From: Rhizopus arrhizus
Lineage: Eukaryota; Mucoromycota; Mucoromycetes; Mucorales; Rhizopodaceae
Assembly (NCBI GenBank): GCA_024220505.1
Contig: JAKZZE010000007.1
Coordinates: 62,001 to 126,000 of the forward strand
Reading direction: 5' to 3'
DNA length: 64,000 nt
The notes under the pieces are model-generated. The model had not been told where the DNA came from and searched no databases. It worked only from the letters and a program-made list of their open reading frames with translations. Shown here piece after piece: positions 12,811 through 23,017 of the stretch; position 1 is the first letter of the stretch, and each line of letters starts with the position of its first letter. Position numbers and translations under genes: made by a program.

Positions 12811-13716
12811 ATGCACGACGTAGCGAATATTTCGAAAACGGCTATTCAAACTGTGAATCCCAATAGTTGGGATGTTTCAGCAATAGTTGACGATTATTTT
12901 TTATTCAATCAATCACCAGACAGAACCGGTCATGATCTATTTGAATTGGCAGTTCAATTCCTTCAAAACTTTATTGACAGTGAACACAGTACAAAATCTG
13001 AAAAATCTTTTGCTAAAAAATTCTTGGAATACTTCCAGCAGCCGAGTAGCAAGAAACAGTTTTTAGAATATTACATAGATTGCGAAAGGAAATTACGCTT
13101 ACAGAATTCAGCTGCTCGGTTAGAAGAAGAAGTAGAAATTGCTGGCAACGAATTTGTTGGTGATCATCTTTGTGAAAAAGTTGAAAAGAGAAAGGTAATA
13201 TGCTCTGATGCAATTGAATTGCTTTACTCACTAATTTCACGTTAGTTGAATGATTTAGTGGTTGATACAGATACAAGGCCTTTAAAAATTCAAGAATATA
13301 AAAAGTGGAACTGATGCGCTAAAAGGGATAATGTGCAAATACCCAAATGCGTCAAGAAATACTATGGAAAGAGTGCACGTCTATTCAGTACATGTTATAC
13401 AAACATCCATGACTTTGATCAGATACTCTTTAAAAAACACAAAAAGTTGGAAAGCTGTGGAGTGTGGTTCAGCTATATTGCCACTGGTCTTTAAAGAAAG
13501 AAAACGGTTGATTCAGGTGTATGATATTTTTGCTTTGCTTTACGTAAGCTTTTTTATTATTTTTATTGTTTAAAGAAGTTTTGTAAGTGTCTTATACTAA
13601 ACCATATTTAAAATATACAGGCTGACCTTCAGAAACAACGAATAATTTTCCAAATACTTGAAGATGAACAGTTGGGTCTTCTTGAAGTTGACGAAGGAGA
13701 TGATCTGCTCACATAG
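12811..13716 (+). CDS. Unrecognised three-exon gene
   Basis: Exons 12811-13194, 13295-13516 and 13621-13716 join in phase 0 to 233 aa, beginning MHDVANISKTAIQTVN and ending LLEVDEGDDLLT. Exon 2 contains CKYPNASRNTMERVHVYSVH and SAILPLVFKERKRLIQ. No known domain recognised. It follows directly after a broken gene, so it may be the 3' part of a larger member of a dispersed fungal family. Confidence 0.45.
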
Positions 13717-14006
13717 TACTTAAAACATTTTTTTTTCAATTATACCTTACTTTTGAATTATACAGAGGTTATACAATCCTTACTCTTATGTATGCAACCT
13801 ATCTACAAGTTAAGTTGCGAGCAAATTCTGAGCATCGGATAACAATCACGAAAGGACTTTCCATCATGCTAACATGAAAGCTTATAATTAAATAGACCCT
13901 TTATTTCTGCATTTATCAAATTGATTATAAGATTGCTGTACAAAAACTTTCAAACGATGAGCAGGAACGTTATTGCACGCTTCTGCAATTCTCGTCTTGA
14001 GATTTT
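13717..14006. other. Intergenic spacer
   Basis: AT-rich; no gene seen. Confidence 0.6.
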
Positions 14007-14108
14007 CAGCATCAGAAAAAAATCTCGCAATTTGACTTTACAGGAAACTGCAAATTGAATTCACAAAAATTCGCACTTTAATTTTTTTAAAACCGCAATT
14101 TGATGCTG
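14007..14108. repeat. Short inverted-repeat (MITE-like) segment
   Basis: CAGCATCA at 14007-14014 and its reverse complement TGATGCTG at 14101-14108 bound about 100 bp holding repeated GCAATTTGA / GCAAATTGA / GCACTTTAAT words. This could be a miniature foldback element; the termini are short and no target-site duplication is obvious. Confidence 0.3.
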
Positions 14109-14229
14109 CGTTCACTGTAAACTGTAAGCGTGACGGCGCTCATGAAAGTATGAACGTCATCGAAACCAGGGTTGGGCAAGCAGGATGACAAAGTTATTTC
14201 TTCCGATCAAATAAACCTTTAATCAACAA

Positions 14230-14439
14230 ATGGTAAAATCACACGTTGAAACACAAGTAAAGATACCTGTTTACCACGACCCTTGGGCTAAGCGTGAAGC
14301 CTGGCGCAAACACCCTATTTTCTCAAAATCATCCAACTTCAAGGCAATGTTTCCTGGACTTGGCATCGCTACAGTTGCATTCGCTGCTTACTGTACTTAT
14401 GAACATTTTTTTCTCAAGAAAAGTAACCATCAGCACTAG
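14230..14439 (+). CDS. NDUFB3: Mitochondrial complex I subunit NDUFB3/B12 homologue
   Basis: Single exon, 69 aa, normal size for this subunit. Accessory subunit of NADH:ubiquinone oxidoreductase, in the membrane arm of the inner mitochondrial membrane. Diagnostic pattern: HDPWAKREAWRKHPIF, then MFPGLGIATVAFAAYC as the single membrane-spanning helix and YEHFFLKK at the C-terminus, closely matching the DPWAKREAWR…FPGFGIATVAF…YE pattern of animal and fungal B12 subunits. Confidence 0.92.
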   Translation: MVKSHVETQVKIPVYHDPWAKREAWRKHPIFSKSSNFKAMFPGLGIATVAFAAYCTYEHFFLKKSNHQH

Positions 14440-14765
14440 TCTTTTCTTAATGTAGACATTTTGGAAAAAGAAAAGAACAATTTTGATCAGTTTTGACTTT
14501 GTGTATATTTCATTAAAAAAAATCAGCAAATAAAGGATATGTAGTAAACTCTTTTTCTCTCTCTCTCTCTTTCGTTTTATCAAGATATAATTTGCTTGTA
14601 TAAACGAAAGCTGGAAGGGATAAAAGTGCTGACTTGCTTGACTTTTGTTCAAACAAAAAAGTTTCAATGTCCGTATTATCCCAATTGTGGAAATAAGTAC
14701 TTTTTTTGGGTGCTGTCTTTCTCGAGCACCCTTTTCTTTTTTCTTTTGGTTCTTTATTCTTGTAG

Positions 14766-15743
14766 ATGGCAAAAAAAGAAGAAGAGAAGCAACCAAAAGT
14801 AGTCTTAAGAACCTACAGAGAGACTGACTTTGAACAAGTGGATTATCTTTTTTGTAGCACTTGTGTTCCACTGGTCTATGAAAGTATTAGAAGAAAACTC
14901 TGGGCACCTACCACTTGGGCCATCTGGTTTGGCGTGTATTCTTGTCTCCTGTATACTATTCCCAAAGTGCTCCTCGTCTTCGAGCTCCCTGAATGGACAA
15001 TAACAGTGACCAAGATAATCGCCACCTTTTTATGGGCCATGATAGGATTCAGCATGATATTTATTGTATCCGATAGAGTCGATCTTTCCACATATGTTGA
15101 AGAAGCCCGAGCAAATGACCTTCATGATCCTGATTTGTACTATTTAAATTATATCATCCAAGACGAGAAAAAAGAACGCAAGCCTGTTGATCAGCAAGAG
15201 CCTTCTCACTTTTGGGTTTTGTCGATTGATGATGAGATTTGCGGTATGATTGGCATTTTTTGCAATGGGCAAGAAATTCGAGATCGACGCACACATGTTT
15301 CCAAACCCTGGAAACAAGTCGTCTCTGCTGCCTTTGAACTCTTTCGTCTGCCTGTGCCTGCATTCCTCGAAAAGAAACAGTCAGTAGGAGAGCGCACATT
15401 TATGGACAAACACGCACCACGAACAGCCACAATCACTCGATGGGCCATTCGCTCAGATATGCAAAGCTGTGGTCTTTCTACTTTGTTATTAAACAGAGCT
15501 ATGACATGGGCCAATGAACACGGTATTAATCGGGTCTATGCTCACATACACGAATATCATATGGCTGCCGAGCAGATTCTTGAAAGAAGACATGGCTTTG
15601 TAAAAATGAAAAAGTACGACACCAATTTTTTTGGAAAATATACCAAATTGCTTGGATGCAGAGTGCAAGAATGGGTAGCAAACAATGCGGACAAGACGAG
15701 AGTCGCGTATAAAAAGTTGAATGTTGAACAAGACAAAAAATAA
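14766..15743 (+). CDS. Membrane-anchored GNAT N-acetyltransferase (NAT8-like)
   Basis: Single-exon CDS, 325 aa. N-terminal VVLRTYRETDFEQVDYLF is the beginning of a GNAT fold. It is interrupted by two hydrophobic segments (about residues 50-72 and 78-100), the layout of NAT8/camello-type ER enzymes. The acetyl-CoA site is AIRSDMQSCGLSTLLL (Q-x-x-G-x-S form of the R/Q-x-x-G-x-G/A loop), followed by ANEHGINRVYAHIHEYHMAA and RRHGFVKMKKYD of the last strands. The substrate is unknown; acetylation of a small cysteine conjugate, lipid or protein lysine at the ER membrane is plausible by family. The ATG directly follows a splice-acceptor-like CTTGTAG, suggesting a 5'UTR intron ending at the start codon. 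Confidence 0.85.
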   Translation: MAKKEEEKQPKVVLRTYRETDFEQVDYLFCSTCVPLVYESIRRKLWAPTTWAIWFGVYSCLLYTIPKVLLVFELPEWTITVTKIIATFLWAMIGFSMIFIVSDRVDLSTYVEEARANDLHDPDLYYLNYIIQDEKKERKPVDQQEPSHFWVLSIDDEICGMIGIFCNGQEIRDRRTHVSKPWKQVVSAAFELFRLPVPAFLEKKQSVGERTFMDKHAPRTATITRWAIRSDMQSCGLSTLLLNRAMTWANEHGINRVYAHIHEYHMAAEQILERRHGFVKMKKYDTNFFGKYTKLLGCRVQEWVANNADKTRVAYKKLNVEQDKK

Positions 15744-16419
15744 ATAATCCATCTATTTATGAATGATCCTTAAAGGACTCCCCCTTTTTTTTGTAAGATT
15801 ATGAAATATTGAGTCATATCGCTAGAGACATGAAAAGTAAAAAGTTCAGTAGGAGGGGCACGCAGCATATCATTTAATTGTGAAACTTTGTGTTTTCTTG
15901 CATACTTTAAGAATTGGACCTAAATGGTCATGGAGGATGGTCACACAATCGCAACTCAGACTCGATATTTTATTGAACTAAATTCATATCATTCAAGAGT
16001 AAACCAACGTATTAAATTCAAACCTTGAACAAGTAAATCAGTCAAAGAAATATTTGTAAGGTACTGATTATGTAGAATAGCTTTTACTTTAATCAAAATG
16101 GCCCCAAAGTAGTAGGAAAGAAAAAATTCAAATAGCGTGAAAGCAATTTAGGTGAAGGTTTTTTTGTAACAACATTACTGCGTTTACTAAAGGACGACAT
16201 AGTTAATATAATAGCAAAATTCGAATTCATTCACATCAACCATGTACATATACTGTTCTCAATTTTTGAGTTTATTGCTAAATGCACTTCTTTATTTTTT
16301 TGTGATGGATCGCATTATGACTAATCAATAAAACTGTTACACTAAAATAGACATTACTATAAATAGCAGTTTCATGCTACAGCTTGCTCTTCGCCTTCAT
16401 CTTTTTTTATTTTATATAA
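15744..16419. other. Intergenic spacer, 3' flank of GNAT gene and promoter of thiolase gene
   Basis: AT-rich, no gene seen. Confidence 0.6.
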
Positions 16420-17878
<1,459 letters not shown>

Positions 17879-18186
17879 AATAAAAAACCAGAACACAACT
17901 TTATAAACAACAATAAAACAGAAATGTCCAATTGAGTTTGAACGATAAAAACAATAATTTTCATCAAGCGACTGCCGTAGTTTATTTTAATGATCTTCAA
18001 TACCTATTACCTTTTAATTAAAGAAAAGGAAATAATGGGCTCACTACACATGAACCGATTTAGTCTTTTTGCTTTTCAAAAGTAGCTTTACCAAATTTAA
18101 TAATGAATAAAGTTTACAAATATTATTATTTAGGTTCCGATAAAGTATGGTGTTGTTGAATATGAGTTTTTAACTGCTTGGTCGAA
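17879..18186. other. 3' flank of thiolase gene
   Basis: AATAAA-like sequences near 17910; otherwise no gene. Confidence 0.5.
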
Positions 18187-18624
18187 TCAAAGAAGCTCTT
18201 CTTTATTTAAACAGCGCTCAAAGAAGGATTCGGGATGCCTAATCCAGCCTTGACAGTCCTCAGAAGCCACTTTCTCTGCAGCCTCTCTTATGCTTGCTAC
18301 TAAGTTGTCGCGATCTGTCATTGGAAATCTGCGAACAAGTATCTTTACCTTAGCCCAAAACTCTTCTATTGGATTTAAGAAAGGGGAGTAAGGTGGGAGG
18401 TATATTATCCCTATACCCTCTCTTGTTGGCCTCCTCTGTGGTCTTTTCAGGCTTATGAATAGGTACATTATCCATGACTAAATTGCAACCCTTCAAGTTG
18501 TGTTTATCAAGGACATACATGACGTGTATAAGAAATGCTATGAATTTCTTCCACTTTGTACCAGCTTTATTTACCTTGAGACCAAAATTGACAACGCCAA
18601 GGGAACAAATTACGCCTACATTTA
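18187..18624 (-). pseudogene. IS630/Tc1-mariner transposase relic (C-terminal half)
   Basis: Minus-strand DDE_3-type transposase remnant. In order: VICSLGVVNFGLKVNKAG, then CNLVMDNVPIHKPEK (second catalytic Asp region), a frame break near 18415, then YLPPYSPFLNPIEEFWAKVK (final catalytic Glu region) and QGWIRHPESFFERCLNKEE to a stop. The N-terminal helix-turn-helix half is absent. It meets another relic head-to-head at about 18.62 kb. Confidence 0.85.
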
Positions 18625-18692
18625 CAATGTTAGGTGCAATTTCTCAAGCAGGTATCATAAATATTGGAGTTAAAAAAACCAGAATCAGCTTC

Positions 18693-18746
<54 letters not shown>

Positions 18747-19168
18747 CAGATGGTAAGGAAGTAAAAGTAAGTGGTAAAGTTGGAACAAGAACTGAGCACT
18801 TTTTGGCCTACCTAACCAACGTAATGAATACACTAGATAAAAATAATATAAAGGGTCAGTATATTGTTATGGATAATGCATCTATTCATAAGCCAAAAGT
18901 GATCAAAGCACTAATCGAAGAACGAGGACATAAATGCATATATTTACCACCATATTCTCCTTTCTTGAATCCAATTGAGGAATTTTGGTCAAAAGTAAAA
19001 GCTGGTGTTAGAAGAGTACTATTGACAGCAGATGGTCGTCTCATAGATCGTATATGCGAATCGACAGGAAAAATAATAAAAGAAGATTGTAAGGGGTGGA
19101 TTGAGCACTCAATGTCTTTTTTTTTTTTTTTTTTTGAGAACTACTTGAATGAAGGAGGAAATCTTTAA
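18625..19168 (+). pseudogene. IS630/Tc1-mariner transposase relic (C-terminal half), divergent orientation
   Basis: Plus-strand remnant: LGAISQAGIINIGVKK, then a 48-nt A tract (18697-18744), then EHFLAYLTNVMNTLDKNN, YIVMDNASIHKPKV, YLPPYSPFLNPIEEFWSKVK and IKEDCKGWIEHSMSF, ending after a coding T run. The A tract interrupts the frame. The N-terminal half is missing, as in its neighbour, so the two relics are both truncated at the point where they meet. Confidence 0.85.
18697..18744. repeat. A48 homopolymer within transposase relic
   Basis: Uninterrupted run of 48 A on the sense strand of the relic, between the GVKK and EHFLAYL blocks. Confidence 0.95.
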
Positions 19169-19411
19169 AATAGGTAATTACTGACAAACAAGTTCTTTAT
19201 TATTATTATTTTCATGATGATATGATATAGTAATTTGGTAAAATCAACATAAAATTATTTTTCATCTAAACGCAAACCCATATTCAAAAAAACAGTTTAG
19301 ATTAAAATGTGTTCATAAGTCATTTTATTTTTTATTTGATGCATTCCAAATAATAAAGGTATACAAATAATAATATATTTAAAAAATAAATAAAAGAAAT
19401 AGAACAAAGCT
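19169..19411. other. AT-rich spacer
   Basis: No gene seen; very AT-rich, with TTATTATTATTATT repeats. Confidence 0.6.
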
Positions 19412-20062
19412 TTAATTATAATGATGTTGAAAACAATTAGTTCTACAACGGTCAATTGTCTTTTCCGTTAATGCTCTTATCGTGGATGAACTCATTGTTT
19501 CCTGATGTTTGTTGCCAGGTCTTTCCTTCACTGCAGGAAGCATGCAGCATTCCTCAAACACATTCAAGATATTGTATAATCGGTCAACATACCCAATTAG
19601 TTGAGGCAATTCGCTGAGCGACAAAGGGAATCTCAAATGGTCGAGCTCAACCATCAAATAAAGACCATCACTTTTGAGCTGGGTCAAATAAAAAGTGATA
19701 TAACTCCCTATCATATTCGATTAATAATGAAATGTCATACTATTGAATTGCTAAGACGCTATTCAGGTCGTTCACATCAATTGCATTTTTCGAGAATATA
19801 CCAAGTCTATAAAGATCAAGGTTTAACTTGTAATGATTTGTGCGGTCAGCCAAGGTCTTAACTTCAGCGAAGCAAACACTTTTTTCTTTATTGTTGCCAT
19901 TTGTGATGGTGATGCAGCCATCTGGTCGACTTTTAGAAATTTGGTTATTTTCTTTGAACTCAGAATTGATTGCATTTGTCCACGTAAAAAAAAACACCTT
20001 TTTCAGGATTGTCAAACAAAAGCTTGAGGGCTGGTTGAAGGAAACTACAGTGCCCCACAAAA
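19412..20062 (-). pseudogene. PD-(D/E)XK-like dispersed-family gene, 5'-truncated copy (copy A)
   Basis: Minus-strand copy carrying only the C-terminal half. It reads FTWTNAINSEFKENNQ, KSRPDGCITI, then VCFAEVKTLADRTNHYKL: the D…E-x-K spacing suggests a PD-(D/E)XK nuclease-like core (inference from motif). After the intron at LNSVLAIQ it continues SYITFYLTQLKSDGLYLMV to a natural C-terminus. Its sequence from about 19600 to 20060 is nearly identical, in inverted orientation, to 24860-25345. The 5' half is absent: homology stops near 20062. The frame before FTWTN depends on a nine-nucleotide homopolymer, as in the other copy. Confidence 0.6.
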
Positions 20063-20328
20063 TCCTTCAAGTGTTTTGTTTTTTTTCGTTTTTTGCTTGT
20101 CACCAAGTATTGAGTACTGCAATTGGTAGCATGCTATACCTCGTTTGAAAGCTACTGTGACATATTACTTGGATTACGTGGAATTAAAAAAATCTCGTTA
20201 ATGTCGTAAAAATCATCACAAAAATGGTGATATTAATGTTTTGTGTAAGAATGTTTTTTTGGGATACGTCATACATTTTTAAAATCTACTTAAGATTTCC
20301 CCCAAAAAATTCTTTTTCGCCTTTTTCT

Positions 20329-20385
20329 TTTTAAATGCTGTACCGAATAAAATCTTCATACAAAAATTTTTTTAAATGCTGTACC
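20329..20385. repeat. Direct repeat pair TTTTAAATGCTGTACC
   Basis: The 16-bp word occurs at 20329-20344 and again at 20370-20385, immediately left of the structured array. Confidence 0.85.
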
Positions 20386-20396
20386 TTTAATACTTG

Positions 20397-20460
20397 TGTC
20401 ATTATACGGCTAGTTGCAGACGTTGCCTACTAGGCTTCTCGGATTAGAAATACGATGATG
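20397..20460 (+). other. Structured unit 1 (candidate three-way-junction RNA)
   Basis: P1: 20397-20406 pairs with 20451-20460 (7 Watson-Crick or near pairs plus G-U, one A·C mismatch). P2: CTAGT pairs with ACTAG. P3: TTCT pairs with AGAA around loop CGGATT. The P2 partner reads ACTAG here and ACTGG in the other copies, preserving pairing through A-U/G-U. Confidence 0.5.
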
Positions 20461-20488
20461 GGGTTGTTAGCGCCTAGGGTCTGGGGGA

Positions 20489-20565
20489 ACTTTTCTTACT
20501 GTCCGGCTAGTTGCAGACGTTGCCTCTACTGGGTTTTCTCGGATTAGAAAGGCATTAGGAAAAGT
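20489..20565 (+). other. Structured unit 2 (candidate three-way-junction RNA)
   Basis: Longest closing stem: 20489-20503 pairs with 20551-20565 over 15 positions with one C·U mismatch and two G-U pairs. P2 CTAGT/ACTGG and P3 TTTCT/AGAAA as in unit 3. Confidence 0.55.
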
Positions 20566-20592
20566 ATCTGGTGCTGACTTCTCTAGTGTAAA

Positions 20593-20657
20593 GCTATCAT
20601 ACGGCTAGTTGCAGACGTTGCCTCTACTGGGTTTTCTCGGATTAGAAATATGATAGT
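20593..20657 (+). other. Structured unit 3 (candidate three-way-junction RNA)
   Basis: Closing stem: 20593-20601 pairs with 20649-20657 (CTATCATA with TATGATAG perfect, plus one G-U). Core identical to unit 2. Confidence 0.55.
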
Positions 20658-20902
20658 GAAAAGCATCAGCATCTTGGGGTCTGGGGTTGGGAATAGACAG
20701 TCTCTACCTTCTCGTGGTTATTCCTGTGAGTAAAAGTTTATTGCTTTGAAACCAAACGAGACTTTAAGCATAATTTATGAAATATCTTTAAATAAAAACG
20801 CTTTTAATGCATATTGTTAAATCAAGCAAGACTTAATTCTTTAAAAAGACAAGCTAACTATCTAAAAATTGATTATCTTTTATCAAGGAACATAAGCTTT
20901 AT

Positions 20903-21640
20903 TTAAATAAATGTGGCAGATTTATGATGGAAAGAGTAAGCCAAAGATGGTACAATTTCCGAATTATCAATGATGAGTTCAGTAGTTTTTCTTTTTCTGT
21001 CATCCATGATTTTATGAACCATCTTCATTACTTGCTTTCCCTTCCATGTAATCTCCAGAAGGGACAAGAAGTCAATGGTCATAGTCTCAATAGATGACGG
21101 GAACTCAAACCTGACAGTTTTTGTGATTCGTGCTATATGCTGGCCAACAGGAACATCCATAATCACAAGCTCCATACATAGGCCTAAGAAGTGAATTACT
21201 AATTGTACCTTTATTTATGTAATATGTTTAGCTTACCCATAACCAGAAACCCAACAGTCAAAAGGTTGTTTATCTTTCTAGGGTTCCTCTGCACCAATAA
21301 AGCCATCATATCTCTAAGAGTTTTAGGAAGCTTTATAAGGCCGTCATCAAGATACTTGTCATCAGCTACTGTAATGTCATCTTTACCAACTTCACAGCAG
21401 CCATGTTCATTATAGCCAATTTTGAAAACAATATCAAGCTTGGCACCGATAGCTTTTCTTGGCCTTTTTTCTCTTGCTTCCAATCCTCTATTTTCATTTC
21501 TGGCTAAAGCAACAGCCCCACTTGCTCTTTCCCCGAGCGATGCCTTAATCCCTTTGTTTTTGAATGCTCTGTAGAGGAAGGGCCATACGTCATGCAATAA
21601 ATCAGCCTCTGAGAAGTCATTCAATTTGAGTTCGTTATTG
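20903..21640 (-). pseudogene. Second PD-(D/E)XK-like dispersed-family gene, 5' end missing
   Basis: Minus strand; two exons joined in phase (about 21640-21237 and 21183-20903). Recognisable text: LLHDVWPFLYRAFKNKGI, then GAKLDIVFKIGYNEHGCCEV with a following GK, KYLDDGLIKLPKTLRDMM, and after the intron VIMDVPVGQHIARITKTVRF and EITWKGKQVMKMVHKIM. I associate this pattern with abundant uncharacterised mucoralean genes. The D…E-x-G-K arrangement again looks PD-(D/E)XK-like (inference). The 5' end is replaced at about 21640 by the truncated end of a LINE in the opposite orientation. Confidence 0.55.
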
Positions 21641-22880
21641 TCTACCGGCTACCTTCTTTCGACAACTCAATTCTGTGATTTATCAGTTCGTCTGGCATAA
21701 CTACAAACCAAAGGCCAAGTACACACAATTATGTTTCGATCCAAATTTAGGTGGGTTAGGTCTTTTGGATCCACAAATTCAACGACACAACCTACAGATA
21801 CGCTGGCTTCGTCAAGTCCTGAAAGACAACCACTCTCAGTCTTGTAGTCAACCTGTATTGCTAGACCACATACGTCGTTTCCATTCAGGAAATACTGGAA
21901 CAAGACTGGCTTTCTATTTCCCTCTTTTGCAATTACATCCTGCTGTCCACTCCAATAACTTTATGCAGAACATGTACAAAGCTATTGACTCTTTTGGATA
22001 TGTAGATACGCAGCATGTCAAGTGCAATTCTGCCGCTCTTCTTTGCTTGTCTCTGTCTATGGTATTCACTTCAATTCCTTCTGATTATTGGATCAATCGA
22101 TCACGACACAAAAAGCTCAAGGTGTCTCATTTTTTTACGTATGATCACCACTTTGGATGTATATGGCCTTTGTTGTCATCTGACCACATATATTGAATCA
22201 AAATCGACCATTGGGTGAAGTAGATGATTCAGCGTTCATTAATGCCTTCTGTTTGCTGCCCCAATGGATCAATTACAAACCTAAACCATTTCGATTGTCT
22301 ATAATACAGCGTTTTCTACCACCATCGGCAGTGTCACAGATACCGACCTCCAAATGGTCACTTTTTGGAAAATGCCTGTTTCGCCTGAAAGCCGGTCTTT
22401 ATGATATCGTCTATTCCACCGTAAACTCTATAGCCAATCACTTCTTTCAATATTTGACAACAGTTTGACCACTTCACAATGTAAATTTTGTTCTGCTAAT
22501 ACTGAAGATTTACAGCCCCTCTTCGTGCGCTGTCCTAAGGAATGGAGAGTATGGTTAGATGCTTTCAATTTCTTTAGTCCACACCTCACTTTCACTCAAG
22601 ACCATGTATACTCGATCCTCTGGTCTTTTCAGCAGTTTACTTTTGTTGACAACATTGGTCTCTGGACTCTCAGCTGCTGTGTGCTTTCTGTTATCTGGCG
22701 TGCCCATTGAAGATTTACTATTGACGACCTTCCTTTTATTGATAAACAGTTGGTCACTCGTGCTATGTCGCAGTTTGCCACCCTCAAAAGAGGTGGACTT
22801 GACCTTGATTAGCATGTTCCATCGCTTACACTCTGTTTCTCTTGGTTCATAAAGTATTTATTTACAAAAAAGAAAAAAAA
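21641..22880 (+). mobile_element. 5'-truncated LINE (non-LTR retrotransposon) relic
   Basis: Plus strand. Begins inside the region downstream of the reverse transcriptase with LNSVIYQFVWHNYKPKA, then GGLGLLDPQIQRHNLQIRWL, the hallmark (F-x-W…GGLGLxD…Q…L-x-x-RW) of LINE ORF2 C-terminal regions. After frame breaks near 22190 and 22460 comes CKFCSANTEDLQPLFVRCPK, the C-terminal zinc knuckle. It ends near an A-rich tail at about 22865-22882. The 5' truncation at about 21640 is typical of target-primed reverse transcription. Confidence 0.8.
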
Positions 22881-22917
22881 AAATTATGGAAAGTCAGATA
22901 TTATTTTTAACTGGACT

Positions 22918-23008
22918 TTTTTCCCACACTTTTTTTCTTCTCACACTTTTTTTTTCTCACACTTTTTTTTTCCCACACTTTTTTTCTTCTCACACTTTTT
23001 TTTTCTTT
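22918..23008. repeat. Tandem repeat, CACAC plus T-run units
   Basis: Five or so 17-20 bp units of the form CACACTTTTTTTTCTTCT with small variations in the T run and the CC/CT junction. Confidence 0.9.
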
Positions 23009-23017
23009 CATCGTACG
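23002..23017. repeat. Target-site duplication, left copy
   Basis: TTTCTTTCATCGTACG, repeated exactly at 23862-23877; the two copies flank the minus-strand LINE fragment. Confidence 0.85.

Larger units (their letters stand above)
20387..20670 (+). repeat. Array of three structured-RNA-like units, 97-98 bp apart
   Basis: Three copies of a core beginning CGGCTAGTTGCAGACGTTGC and ending CTCGGATTAGAAA at 20407-20450, 20504-20550 and 20602-20648. Cores 2 and 3 are identical over 47 nt; core 1 is 3 nt shorter. Linkers are unrelated apart from a GGGTCTGGGG word after copies 1 and 3. Each core can form two hairpins, and the flanks of each copy are mutually complementary although they differ between copies. 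No similarity to tRNA, 5S, snRNA or hammerhead signatures was seen. Confidence 0.7.

Noticed and set aside
20387..20670. CRISPR array or hammerhead ribozyme
   Set aside because: Only three units, long unequal linkers, eukaryotic context, and no CUGANGA/GAAA core arrangement; P1 covariation fits a folded RNA better.
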